From assembly GCF_030063355.1 (NCBI RefSeq), contig NZ_JASISZ010000019.1, positions 1 to 64,000 of the forward strand: a stretch of 64,000 bases of DNA, written 5' to 3'. Below are positions 34,744-42,939 of this stretch, in pieces (position 1 is the stretch's first letter; every line of letters starts with the position of its first letter). The translations under genes and the position numbers were made by a program. The DNA is from Streptomyces sp. PH10-H1 (GTDB taxonomy: Bacteria; Actinomycetota; Actinomycetes; Streptomycetales; Streptomycetaceae). The notes below the pieces were generated by a model that worked only from the letters and a program-made list of their open reading frames with translations, was not told the origin of the DNA and searched no databases.

Positions 34744-34763
34744 GTATTGGTCTAGGCCAATAC
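34744..34763. promoter_or_regulatory. DasR-responsive element (dre) upstream of chitinase
   Basis: The palindrome GTATTGGTCTAGGCCAATAC contains ATTGGTCTAGGCCAAT, nearly identical to the known dre consensus ACTGGTCTAGACCAGT. It lies about 79 bp before the chitinase ATG. DasR, controlled by glucosamine-6-phosphate, represses chitinases through such sites in Streptomyces. Confidence 0.85.
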
Positions 34764-34841
34764 TTTCCTCTCTGCACGGAACTCACGGAACTGCCCGCAC
34801 AGCACGGCTACATTCCCGGCTCACGCACAGGAAAGAGCCCC

Positions 34842-36194
34842 ATGCGTCGAAAATTTCTCGGCAGGCTGGCCGTCACCGCCTGCTCCCTGTCCCTGGTGGT
34901 GGGCCTCCCCGCGTTCACCGCCTCCGCGAGCGCGAACCAGCCCGACCGGCACCACAGCCCGGAGTACAAGCGGGTCGGCTACTTCACCCAGTGGGGCGTC
35001 TACGGACGCAACTACCAGGTCAAGAACCTGCAGACCAGCGGCACTGCCGCCAAACTGACCCACCTCAACTACGCCTTCGCCAACATCGGCACCGACGGCA
35101 AGTGCCTCGAGGCGAACGCGCCGGGCCAGGGCGACGCCTGGGCCGACTACCAGCGTCCGCTCGACGCCGCGAGCTCCGTGGACGGCACCGCCGACACCGC
35201 GGAGCAGGCCCTGTCGGGCAACTTCAACCAGCTGCGCGAGCTCAAGGCCGCCAACCCGCACCTCAAGACGATGATCTCGATCGGCGGCTGGGGCTGGTCC
35301 ACGCACTTCTCCGACGCGGCGCGCACACCCGCCGCACGGAGCGCCTTCGTCGCCTCCTGCATCGACATCTTCATCAAGGGCAACCTGCCGCTCCTGGACG
35401 GCAAGGGCGGCCCCGGATCGGCCGCCGGCCTGTTCGACGGCATCGACATCGACTGGGAGTGGCCGGGCTCGGCCGGGAACACCGGAACCGTCCACCGACC
35501 CGAGGACAAGCGGAACTTCACGGCCCTGACCGCCGAGTTCCGTCGTCAGCTCGACGCGTACGGCCGCCGGACCCATCAGCATTACGACCTGTCCGCGTTC
35601 CTCCCGGCCGCCCCGGCCAAGATCGACACCGGCTTCGAGGCCCGCAAGATCTTCGACTACCTGGACTTCGGCACCGTCCAGGGCTATGACTTCCACGGGC
35701 CCTACGAGGCCACCACCAACCAGCAGTCGGCGCTCACCACGCCCAGGAACTCCCCCGTTGCGCATGAGTTCAGCGACGACCAGGCCGTCGGCGACTGGCT
35801 GAAGCGCGGCGCGCCCGCCCGGCAGCTGGTCCTCGGTGTGCCCTTCTACGGCCAGGGCTGGACCGGCGTCCCCGACGGCGGCACCCATGGCCTCTACCAG
35901 CCGTCCACCGGCCCTGCGCCCGCCACCTGGCAGGCCGGGAACGAGGACTATCACGCCCTCAAGGCCCTCGCCGCGTCGGGCACGTACTCCGTTTACCGTG
36001 ATACCCGTAACGGCTTCGCCTGGCTCTACGACGGCACCAACTTCTGGACCTACGACGACCCCCAGGTCCTCAAGGCGAAGACCTCCTACATCCGCAACCG
36101 GGGCCTCGGCGGCGCCATGGTCTGGTCCCTGGACGGCGACACCGCCGACGGTGAACTGATCACCGCCATCGACTGCGGCCTCTCGCACCGCTGA
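34842..36194 (+). CDS. Secreted GH18 chitinase
   Basis: A 450-residue exported endochitinase. The signal peptide covers about 1-31 (A-S-A end). The GH18 barrel shows the S-x-G-G type I-S-I-G-G-W-G-W near 147 and the catalytic D-G-I-D-I-D-W-E with E206 as proton donor (D199, D202, D204 present). Substrate-cleft motifs Q-G-Y-D-F-H-G and G-V-P-F-Y-G-Q-G-W follow. No chitin-binding or fibronectin domain is attached. The ATG follows GGAAAGAG; the frame upstream lacks a signal peptide. Regulation by DasR is expected from the dre palindrome upstream. Confidence 0.95.
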   Translation: MRRKFLGRLAVTACSLSLVVGLPAFTASASANQPDRHHSPEYKRVGYFTQWGVYGRNYQVKNLQTSGTAAKLTHLNYAFANIGTDGKCLEANAPGQGDAWADYQRPLDAASSVDGTADTAEQALSGNFNQLRELKAANPHLKTMISIGGWGWSTHFSDAARTPAARSAFVASCIDIFIKGNLPLLDGKGGPGSAAGLFDGIDIDWEWPGSAGNTGTVHRPEDKRNFTALTAEFRRQLDAYGRRTHQHYDLSAFLPAAPAKIDTGFEARKIFDYLDFGTVQGYDFHGPYEATTNQQSALTTPRNSPVAHEFSDDQAVGDWLKRGAPARQLVLGVPFYGQGWTGVPDGGTHGLYQPSTGPAPATWQAGNEDYHALKALAASGTYSVYRDTRNGFAWLYDGTNFWTYDDPQVLKAKTSYIRNRGLGGAMVWSLDGDTADGELITAIDCGLSHR

Positions 36195-36236
36195 GTCCGC
36201 TGAATCCACTAGGTCACTGACACACCGGCGGCGGTC

Positions 36237-36272
36237 GCCCGGTCTTTCGCCTGCTCCGGCGGAAGACCGGGC
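36237..36272. terminator. Terminator after chitinase gene
   Basis: GCCCGGTCTT (36237-36246) pairs perfectly with 36263-36272 around a GC-rich inner stem-loop, 42 bp after the chitinase stop. Confidence 0.7.
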
Positions 36273-36470
36273 GTTCCGGTTCTCTCGACGCGTGTTCTCG
36301 CGACGCGTGCCGAACGGGCCCCACGAGATGCACAGTTCACGTATCCGCGCAAGCCGATCCGGGATTCTGCCTGACTCCCACCACCCCTGCGTTACGTTGA
36401 GTTAATGACAGCTCACCCAGCGCGCCCCGGAGTCACGGGTGCGGCGGTCCGGCCACGGGAAGGCGCCCCC

Positions 36471-38465
36471 ATGCCGCCCGCACGAGCACCCGGATCATGG
36501 GATCTGGCCGGATTCCACCAGGAACTGAGCGCGCTCAGCGAGCGGATCTCCGAGCTGCGCGGCCGCCGCGACGGCCGCCCGGAGGACCTCCTCGGCGCAC
36601 TCGACCTGGCGCTCGTCGAACTGGAGGTCGCCGAGGAGGAGTTGCGGACGTGCCTGGAGGAACTCCACTTGCACGGTGAGCAGATCGCCTTACGCGTCGA
36701 GGGCGCCGACCGCGAATGGCAGATGCTGAACACCACCTTCCGCGAACTTCCCGTTCCCGTCTTCCTGCTCAGCCCCGAGGGCACCATCCACCGTGCCAAC
36801 GACGAGGCCGCACGGCTGCTCAGCAGCACCGGCGAGCGGCTGACCGGCAAGCCGCTGGCAGCGCAGGTACATGTGGGGTACCGGCGGATCTTCCGGTCGG
36901 CGCTCGGCGCCGCGCTGCGCGGCGCCCGGCCGGGCCCACTGCCCCTGCTGCTCACCCGCGCCGACGGAACGAGCGCGGTACACGTCCAACTGGCCCGGCT
37001 GGAGACGCCGCCCGGCGCCCGCCCGCTGATCTCCGCCGTCGTCCTGTCCCCCGACGACACCCCAGGCAGCACGGGCAGCACGGGCAGCGTCGGCAGCCTG
37101 CACACCGCGCCCCGCGCCATCGCGGCCGCGGGCCGCGCGGGTGCCCGGGACAAGGACGGGGACGCGGCGGCCCAGCGGGACGAAATCGCCATGGGCGTAA
37201 GGCGGTTGGACGTCGTCTGCCGGATGACGCGCCTGCTGGTCGGCGAGCCGCTGCGGCCGGGGCCCGGCCTGCTCGAACAGGCCGTGGGCCTGCTGGCCAC
37301 CGAGTTCGCCGCCCGGGTCATCGTCTTCCTGGTGCGCGCCGGGACACCGCACCAGGTCGCCGCGATGCCCGCCGACGCGCCGCCGTACGCCAGGCCGCGG
37401 GCGGGGACCGGGCCGGGGACGAAAACGGGGTCGCGGGCCCGCCGCGAGGGGTCGACAGCCACGGCGCAGCGCGTCGCCCGCGCCGTCATCGGCTCCGGCG
37501 CCGCACTGCTCGAACCGGCGCCCCCGGCCGAGGCGGTCGGCCCCCGTGCCCTCGGCCCGGTGCTGGGCGTTCCGCTGGGCAGCGGTCCTGAGACCCTGGG
37601 TGCGCTGGTCCTCCTGCGCAGCGATGGAGCCCGTGGCTTCACCCTCCCCGACCTCGGTTTACTGGAGGAACTGGGCCAGCACCTCGCGATGGCGCTGCTC
37701 GCCGAACGGGACCACCGCCGCCGGGCGAACGCCGCGCAGGTGCTCCAGGCCAGCCTGCTCCCCGCCGAACTCCCCGAGATCCCGTACACCCAGGTGGCCG
37801 GCCTCTACCGGCCGCCGGGCGAAGGCCCGCAGGTGGGCGGCGACTTCTATGACGCCTTCGCCACCCTCGGCGGCTGGGGCCTGGTGCTCGGCGACGTGTG
37901 CGGCAAGGGGGTCGAGGCCGCCTCCGTCACGGCCGCCGTACGCCACGGCATCCGCACCCTGAGCGTCTGGGAGCACCACCCGGAGGTGGTGCTGGAGAAG
38001 GTCAACCAGGCGATGGCCGTGCAGCATCCGACCGACCGCTTCGTGACCGCCGTCGTCGCCCATGTCCGTGCGGAGAAGGACGTGGCCCGGGTACGGCTGG
38101 CCAGTGCCGGGCATCTGCCCGCCGCAGTGCTGAGGGCCGACGGCACGGTCGGCCTCGCCCGGGGCGGCGGCCGGCCGCTGGGCCTGTGCGACTCGCCCGA
38201 GGCCGAGGCCGAGGATCTCGTCCTGGAGGGCGGGGACGTCCTGCTGATGTACTCGGACGGGGTCACCGAGGCCCGCGACCACGACCGGTCGTTCTTCGAC
38301 GACGCGCGGCTGCTCGCGGCCCTGGCCGGGGCCCGCGGCATGTCCGCCGAGGCGGTCGTGCGCGCGGTGGAACAGCAGGTCCTGGAATTCACCGGCGGCG
38401 CCCCGCAGGACGATCTGACGCTGCTCGCCCTCCGAGTCGTCCCGCTGGAAGAAGCCCGGTCATGA
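36471..38465 (+). CDS. PAS-GAF SpoIIE-type PP2C phosphatase
   Basis: A 664-residue protein phosphatase, probably acting on a phosphorylated anti-anti-sigma factor. A helical N-terminus (about 10-85) is followed by PAS (about 90-200), GAF (about 245-430) and a SpoIIE domain (about 440-660) with V-G-G-D-F-Y-D-A, G-D-V-C-G-K-G and the final Q-D-D-L-T-L-L-A. The ATG at 36471 is backed by GGGAAGG with 7-nt spacing. An in-frame ATG at 36405 lacks a site. Its stop overlaps the next start (ATGA), so phosphatase and ATPase are made together, as separate chains rather than the fused form at 25.6-31 kb. Confidence 0.88.
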   Translation: MPPARAPGSWDLAGFHQELSALSERISELRGRRDGRPEDLLGALDLALVELEVAEEELRTCLEELHLHGEQIALRVEGADREWQMLNTTFRELPVPVFLLSPEGTIHRANDEAARLLSSTGERLTGKPLAAQVHVGYRRIFRSALGAALRGARPGPLPLLLTRADGTSAVHVQLARLETPPGARPLISAVVLSPDDTPGSTGSTGSVGSLHTAPRAIAAAGRAGARDKDGDAAAQRDEIAMGVRRLDVVCRMTRLLVGEPLRPGPGLLEQAVGLLATEFAARVIVFLVRAGTPHQVAAMPADAPPYARPRAGTGPGTKTGSRARREGSTATAQRVARAVIGSGAALLEPAPPAEAVGPRALGPVLGVPLGSGPETLGALVLLRSDGARGFTLPDLGLLEELGQHLAMALLAERDHRRRANAAQVLQASLLPAELPEIPYTQVAGLYRPPGEGPQVGGDFYDAFATLGGWGLVLGDVCGKGVEAASVTAAVRHGIRTLSVWEHHPEVVLEKVNQAMAVQHPTDRFVTAVVAHVRAEKDVARVRLASAGHLPAAVLRADGTVGLARGGGRPLGLCDSPEAEAEDLVLEGGDVLLMYSDGVTEARDHDRSFFDDARLLAALAGARGMSAEAVVRAVEQQVLEFTGGAPQDDLTLLALRVVPLEEARS

Positions 38466-38944
38466 AACAGCAGCCGGGCGCGCTGGGGCGGAACGCGGTC
38501 CCTGGCATCGTTCCCACCGCGGCGGCCCCGGCCGCCGCCACCGCTCCGACACCTCTCCCCGGCCCGGCCTGCCGCACCTTCCCCGGAAGCCCGGCTCATG
38601 TCTCCGCCGCCCGCCGCTACGTCACTCAGGTCCTCATCGACCCGGACTACCGGCGCGTCGTGGACGACGCCGTACTCCTGGTGAGTGAGCTGGCGAGCAA
38701 CGCGATCCTGCACACCCGATCGGGTGATCCCGGCGGCGGCTTCACCGTCGAACTGGCCTTCCCCGCGGACATGTTGCGTATCGCCGTGCACGACCAGGGA
38801 AGCCGGGAATTCCCGCGGGTGCTGCACGGCACCGGGGAGGGCGGACGCGGCCTCGGTCTCGTCGACGTGCTCGCGACCGACTGGGGCATCACCGGCACCC
38901 CGGCCGGCCGCACCGTCTGGTTCGAACTGACCCTGCGCCCCTGA
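38462..38944 (+). CDS. ATP-binding anti-sigma-like protein coupled to SpoIIE phosphatase
   Basis: A 160-residue RsbW-type GHKL ATPase. An Ala/Pro-rich start (about 1-38) precedes the domain. N-box S-E-L-A-S-N-A-I-L-H, G1 V-H-D-Q-G-S and G2 G-R-G-L-G-L-V are visible, though the N-box Leu-Val-Thr is changed to Leu-Ala-Ser. It begins within the phosphatase stop codon (ATGA). Phosphatase and kinase-like partner in one operon form a partner-switching pair; the sigma factor or anti-anti-sigma target is not in the window. Confidence 0.85.
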   Translation: MKQQPGALGRNAVPGIVPTAAAPAAATAPTPLPGPACRTFPGSPAHVSAARRYVTQVLIDPDYRRVVDDAVLLVSELASNAILHTRSGDPGGGFTVELAFPADMLRIAVHDQGSREFPRVLHGTGEGGRGLGLVDVLATDWGITGTPAGRTVWFELTLRP

Positions 38945-39047
38945 CGAAGCCCGACCCCCGAAAGGGACCGGGCCAGGACGCAAGCGGCCTCCGGATCCGT
39001 GGACCACTCGTAAAAGGTCCCAGGCCACCCGGCCAGCAGCGTGATAT

Positions 39048-39245
39048 TCACGCCGCCGGCCAGCCATCCAGGGAGACCTCCGATCCGTCGTTCAGATAGT
39101 GGTGGAGGGCGTTGGCAGTTGTGTCGACGAACGCATCCGGGATGGCCTCGGCGTCGACCCAGCGGACCTGAGAGTGCTTGCGGGGTTCGCGGTTCTCGGG
39201 TTCGCCGGTCCAATTCGGTCCGACCCCGTCTGGCCCAGCTGTCTT
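39048..39245 (-). pseudogene. Nudix hydrolase, 3' gene remnant
   Basis: About 65 codons on the minus strand read T-G-E-P-E-N-R-E-P, then V-R-W-V-D-A-E-A-I-P-D-A-F, then Y-L-N-D-G-S-E-V-S-L-D-G-W-P. This matches the C-terminal part of a familiar actinomycete Nudix hydrolase (normally E-P-x-K-C-x-x-L-x-W... L-D-G-W). A TGA at 39246-39248 closes the frame upstream, and the Nudix box and N-terminal domain are absent. The break lies at the edge of the methylase/TA island, so the gene was probably cut when the island arrived. Confidence 0.6.
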
Positions 39246-39253
39246 TCAGGCAG

Positions 39254-39490
39254 CTATCCGCGTCGCCGTAGCTGATGCACTACGGGAACCACCCCCAGAC
39301 AGAGCATCGCCGAACCGGCGAATGCCGCCCCGCCCGACAGAACCGCCTCAGTCGGCGGGGTCCCTGACTGGGACTTCAGGAAGCCGACACATACCGCGAC
39401 GAGCAGGGAAGCGAGAAACATCACCAATAGCCAGGGAATCCAAGCACCGCCCGAGGTGCCGTCGGTCGCGGGGGCGTTCGGAGTGGTCAC
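39254..39490 (-). CDS. Small two-TM membrane protein coupled to the methylase
   Basis: A 78-residue protein with two hydrophobic helices (about 17-38 and 50-70) joined by a short polar loop, and a basic end (Q-L-R-R-R-G). It starts with GTG inside the methylase stop (GTGA, 4-bp overlap), so it should be translated with the methylase. I recognise no family. Small two-helix membrane proteins act as effectors in several phage-defence systems, so this pairing deserves attention, but no such function can be read from the sequence. Confidence 0.65.
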   Translation of the reverse strand: MTTPNAPATDGTSGGAWIPWLLVMFLASLLVAVCVGFLKSQSGTPPTEAVLSGGAAFAGSAMLCLGVVPVVHQLRRRG

Positions 39491-41934
39491 AGTCGGTCGT
39501 CCTTCTCGAATCGGAGTTGGTGGCGCATGACTTGCGCGGTGAAGGTTCCAGGTCTTGGCGGAGGGCCGGGTTCAGTGCGTGGGCGCGTCAGAACATCAGT
39601 CAGGCTGGTACGCGTCTGTCGCAGTACGGCAGCGAACTCCTGATGCAGACATTCCAGTTCATCGAGTCCCACCAACGTCTTGGCAATGGCCCTTTGCTCG
39701 GACAGCGGAGGAAGATGAACTTGCAGAAGCCCGAGGGATTCGGTCCTCAGCGACGGTGCAGCGGTGGATGCTGCACGGTCCCGCATCCAGCTGACGGCCT
39801 CTTCGCGGCATAGGCAGTACAACAAGTACTCGGGCAGCACGGCGTCTTGATCCTTGACTCGAAGCCTGATGACGTTCGGACTCATCAGCCAGCCGGCCTG
39901 TTTGCCCCGCACCAGGGCCGGCGCCCCGATCGCTCCAGAGCGGATACAAACGATGTCGCCCTCCTCGAGACTGAAGGCCGACAGGCGGTGCGCAGTCTCG
40001 CCGGAGACCAGAACGTTCCGCGCGTCACTGATGCGTCCGTCCTTGAGATGTCGGGGAAAGACCACGGGGACGTCGCCATCAGCCGTCCGTTGTGCGGCAC
40101 CCAGCCTGGAGAACGACGGACCCGCCTTGATCTCGCACAAGGCGACCAGCGGTACGGGCGGGCCGGGGTGGTCGTCACGATGAGTGGGTGACTCTCGGAG
40201 GCCCATGTAAGGCAGTTCAGCGGTGGCCCTCTGCGCCCGCAATAGACGTCCCTTCAACTCGTCCAGCCGGTCCCACCCATTTGCGAGCGCGCCCTCTGAA
40301 TCCTCCTGGCTGTGGCCGACTTGGATGTGCTCGATGGGGTTGAGTGAGCAATTCCGGGCGAGCAGTTCCTGCCTGGACACAAGGGCGCTCGGTACGGAAT
40401 CCATCCCGGCTTTCATATCCAGGGCGGCGGGTTGGCGATCACCGGCTCGGCACGCGGCATACGCACCCAAGAGCGATTGGATTTCTCCCTTGCCGAGTAC
40501 GCGCCGGGGGCCACTCTTGGTGCCCAGTTTGCTCGCGTCCAGGAACAGCACCTGATCGCACGGACTGCCCGGATGCCGTAGCAGCCACACGGACACCGGT
40601 ACGGAAGTGCCCGTGAACAACTTCTCCGGTAGGGCGATGATGCAGTCGACGACTCCGTCCTCGACCAGCTTCTTGCGGATTTCTTGCTCGGCCCGGTGTC
40701 CGGAATTGCCGGCCTTGTTGGGCATGATGATTCCGACTCGGCCGCCCTCGCCGACCATCGACAGAGCGTGCTGGACGTAGGCGAAGTTGTCATTGTCCGC
40801 AGGCGGAGGCCCGTACGGCCATCGTCCTCTCTCGCGCTCATGCGCCACGGAATCCTTCATGTTGAAGGGTGGATTGGTGAGGACGATATCGAAGGGCACC
40901 GGTGCACTTCGCCGAGCATCGCTTTCCCAAGGGACAGCTCGGCTTAGTTCCACATCAGGCTGCACACCGTGGAGGGCGAGGTTCATGTTTGCCAAGCGCC
41001 AGGTGTCGGCCCTCCGGGTCTGTCCCCAAGCCCGCACGGTTACCACTGGCTCCTCGTCCTGATCCCCCGCAAACGCGGCTGCCGCCTCAACCAGGAACTC
41101 CCCTCCGCGAGCGAAGGGGTCGTAGACCGACGACGGCTTCCCCGGGCCGAATCCGGCGCAGGCCAGGTCCGTCATCAGGCGGACCACCGCGCGAGGTGTA
41201 AAGAACTCCCCACTACCCAGCGCAGCACGCCGCTCGTACTCGTCGAGGATCAGTCCGAACATCTCCTCACGTAGCCGCGCCACCCCATCGAATACCTTCC
41301 ACAGGTCGCGGGCCGTACGGGGTTCGAGGCGTGCCAGCGCCTCAGCCATGGTGGAGTCGACGGTGACACGACGCATGTCCTCGTCGACTGCCTTGCCAAC
41401 GTCGAGGAGCAGTTCTGCTGCTGCAGGCAGCCCTTCAAGGCGCCGGGCTCTGGCCAGAAGATCAGTCCACCGAAGGCCACCCACTCCACGGAGGTGGTGC
41501 AGGGAGAACAGCAGGTTCAGGTAATCGATGTCACTGGCCGCCCCACGAACGCGGTCGACGACCTTTCCCATCAGCTCCTGCACCACTCGCTGATCGTCCG
41601 GACTGGGCGAATCGACGGCCGGCTTGGGGCGGGGCCCACGACCTGGGGAGGCGTGGGACGGGATGTCCGTCGCCATGTTTCGCCGGGCTCGAGCTCCGTA
41701 CACGATGCCGTGCTCTTCCCCTCCGGCCAGCCCTCTGCGCGGCACCGGCCGTTGATCCAGCCAGGCCAGGATCTCTGACTGCCGGAAGTAGTCCAGCCCG
41801 CTGGAGCGCCTTGGGGTGGGGAAGTCAAGCTCTTGCTTCTCCCAGGCGGTGACGGTCGGTCGGCTGACCCCTGCCAGGGTGGCGATCTCAGATCGCCTGA
41901 GTAGCGGGTCGTCGCCTTTGGGCGGTTGAGGCAT
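39487..41934 (-). CDS. N6-adenine DNA methylase fused to DNA-binding and specificity-like domains
   Basis: An 815-residue HsdM-like enzyme. Residues 10-62 look like an AlpA/MerR-type helix-turn-helix (S-E-I-A-T-L-A-G-V-S-R-P-T-V, then F-R-Q-S-E-I-L-A-W-L). The methylase core (about 115-560) has S-G-E-F-F-T-P-R at 241-248, SAM motif I as D-P-F-A-R-G-G-E-F at 272-280 and the catalytic N-P-P-F at 354-357. The last 200 residues resemble a type I specificity (HsdS) target-recognition half, with G-D-I-V-C-I-R-S-G and a final L-P-P-L-S-E-Q. No restriction (HsdR) gene is present. The ATG at 41934 follows AAAGGA; earlier in-frame starts lie in the operator region. It may be a self-regulated solitary methylase or a defence component. 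Confidence 0.83.
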   Translation of the reverse strand: MPQPPKGDDPLLRRSEIATLAGVSRPTVTAWEKQELDFPTPRRSSGLDYFRQSEILAWLDQRPVPRRGLAGGEEHGIVYGARARRNMATDIPSHASPGRGPRPKPAVDSPSPDDQRVVQELMGKVVDRVRGAASDIDYLNLLFSLHHLRGVGGLRWTDLLARARRLEGLPAAAELLLDVGKAVDEDMRRVTVDSTMAEALARLEPRTARDLWKVFDGVARLREEMFGLILDEYERRAALGSGEFFTPRAVVRLMTDLACAGFGPGKPSSVYDPFARGGEFLVEAAAAFAGDQDEEPVVTVRAWGQTRRADTWRLANMNLALHGVQPDVELSRAVPWESDARRSAPVPFDIVLTNPPFNMKDSVAHERERGRWPYGPPPADNDNFAYVQHALSMVGEGGRVGIIMPNKAGNSGHRAEQEIRKKLVEDGVVDCIIALPEKLFTGTSVPVSVWLLRHPGSPCDQVLFLDASKLGTKSGPRRVLGKGEIQSLLGAYAACRAGDRQPAALDMKAGMDSVPSALVSRQELLARNCSLNPIEHIQVGHSQEDSEGALANGWDRLDELKGRLLRAQRATAELPYMGLRESPTHRDDHPGPPVPLVALCEIKAGPSFSRLGAAQRTADGDVPVVFPRHLKDGRISDARNVLVSGETAHRLSAFSLEEGDIVCIRSGAIGAPALVRGKQAGWLMSPNVIRLRVKDQDAVLPEYLLYCLCREEAVSWMRDRAASTAAPSLRTESLGLLQVHLPPLSEQRAIAKTLVGLDELECLHQEFAAVLRQTRTSLTDVLTRPRTEPGPPPRPGTFTAQVMRHQLRFEKDDRL

Positions 41935-42011
41935 GCGGTCGGTCCTTTCAAGTGGCTCTGTTGAGCGGCTTGTTGAGAACGACGTTAGGCTCATCGGGGC
42001 AGAAGACCCAG

Positions 42012-42030
42012 TGCGCACTAGCAGTGCGCA
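42012..42030. promoter_or_regulatory. Palindromic operator candidate of the methylase gene
   Basis: TGCGCACT-AGC-AGTGCGCA is a perfect 8-bp-arm palindrome 78 bp upstream of the methylase ATG. A further AGTGCGC half-site lies at 42051, and 42010-42019 is itself a 10-bp palindrome. The helix-turn-helix N-terminus of the methylase makes autoregulation plausible. Confidence 0.5.
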
Positions 42031-42360
42031 ACTTTTCTGCGTGGCGCGACAGTGCGCCCGAGCGAGGCGCGAGGTGGAACTAACATCCGCTGGACAGCGA
42101 TTACCTTGGCCACGGGGCCATCGGGTGCACAGAGAGCATCGAAGGGCCTAAGGCACTGACTCATGCATGCCACTCGCACGCAAACAGCTCCAACAGGCCT
42201 CACGCCTCCCGCCCCACAGCCAGCCCCACCCAGGGAGTTGCGTTTCTAGCGGGTCAGATATGCGTCAACACTGGCGCGCGAAGGCTGGGACTGATGACGA
42301 GCGCACCTTCCGAGTGCAACAACTAACTCATCATCCTGACCGGAGCCACCTGCCCCCCGG
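42031..42360. other. Intergenic region, no gene seen
   Basis: Between the methylase operator and the end of the YoeB gene. Short frames here have no ribosome site and poor codon bias. Base composition is lower in G+C than the flanks. Confidence 0.45.
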
Positions 42361-42615
42361 TCAGTAGTGATAGCGGGCAGCGAGGATGATGATCTCCTTG
42401 TCCGTGACCAGATAGACGAGACGGTGCTCATCGTCGATCCGTCGCGACCAAGCCCCCGGCAAGTGATACTTCAGCAGCTCAGGCTTGCCGATCCCCGTGA
42501 AGGGATCACGCTTGACATCCTCGATGAGCTTGTTGATCCGGGCGAGCATCCTGCGGTCGTTCTTCAGCCAGGATGTGTAGTCCTCCCAGCCTTGATCCTC
42601 GAAGACAAGCCTCAC
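42361..42615 (-). CDS. yoeB: YoeB/Txe toxin (RelE superfamily ribonuclease)
   Basis: An 84-residue ribosome-dependent mRNA endonuclease toxin. It aligns with Escherichia coli YoeB without gaps at the key sites: E46, R65 and H83 fall at exactly the same positions, and the ending A-R-Y-H-Y is the family hallmark. It should thus be catalytically competent. It overlaps the antitoxin gene by 4 bp (ATGA) and is transcribed after it. Toxin activity would block translation initiation when the antitoxin is degraded. Confidence 0.93.
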   Translation of the reverse strand: MRLVFEDQGWEDYTSWLKNDRRMLARINKLIEDVKRDPFTGIGKPELLKYHLPGAWSRRIDDEHRLVYLVTDKEIIILAARYHY

Positions 42616-42893
42616 GCGGCACCCGCAGCCGGGTCTGCCGCGTCCGGGTCGATCAGCCCACGCTCCGACACGTTGATGTTCTGCAGGGCGTTTTCATACG
42701 CCTTGAGCAGTCGCCGCGCGTTCGCCGGCGAGCGCAGCAAGTACGAGCCCTCCCGCAGTGCCGCGTAGTCCTCGGCCGATACGAGCACGGCATTGCCATG
42801 CTTGGAGACGATTTCGATGGCCTCGTGATCGTCGTTGACCTTCTTGATCAGCGGAAAGAGAGCCTTGCGGGCTTCGCTCGCGGTTATGGACAT
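42612..42893 (-). CDS. yefM: YefM antitoxin
   Basis: A 93-residue antitoxin of the Phd/YefM family. The DNA-binding N-terminus begins M-S-I-T-A-S-E-A-R-K-A-L-F-P-L-I and includes N-A-V-L-V-S-A-E-D-Y-A-A-L-R-E-G. The acidic C-terminus (about 60-93) should wrap YoeB. The ATG at 42893 follows AAGGGG. A perfect 10-bp-arm palindrome (42914-42939) lies just upstream, as expected for autorepression. The frame extends further upstream, but that part has no ribosome site. Confidence 0.92.
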   Translation of the reverse strand: MSITASEARKALFPLIKKVNDDHEAIEIVSKHGNAVLVSAEDYAALREGSYLLRSPANARRLLKAYENALQNINVSERGLIDPDAADPAAGAA

Positions 42894-42913
42894 ATGGCCG
42901 AACCCCTTCCATT

Positions 42914-42939
42914 GAGTGGTACCTAATAAGGTACCACTC
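42914..42939. promoter_or_regulatory. yefM-yoeB operator palindrome
   Basis: GAGTGGTACC-TAATAA-GGTACCACTC has perfect 10-bp arms and a 6-bp AT centre that may be the -10 region. It sits 21 bp upstream of the yefM ATG. YefM is known to bind palindromes with a short GTAC-containing core in E. coli, which this resembles. Confidence 0.7.

Noticed and set aside
39487..42018. BREX (PglX), DISARM or complete type I restriction system
   Set aside because: Only a methylase with specificity-like end is present. No PglZ, ATPase, helicase, nuclease or HsdR gene lies within the window.
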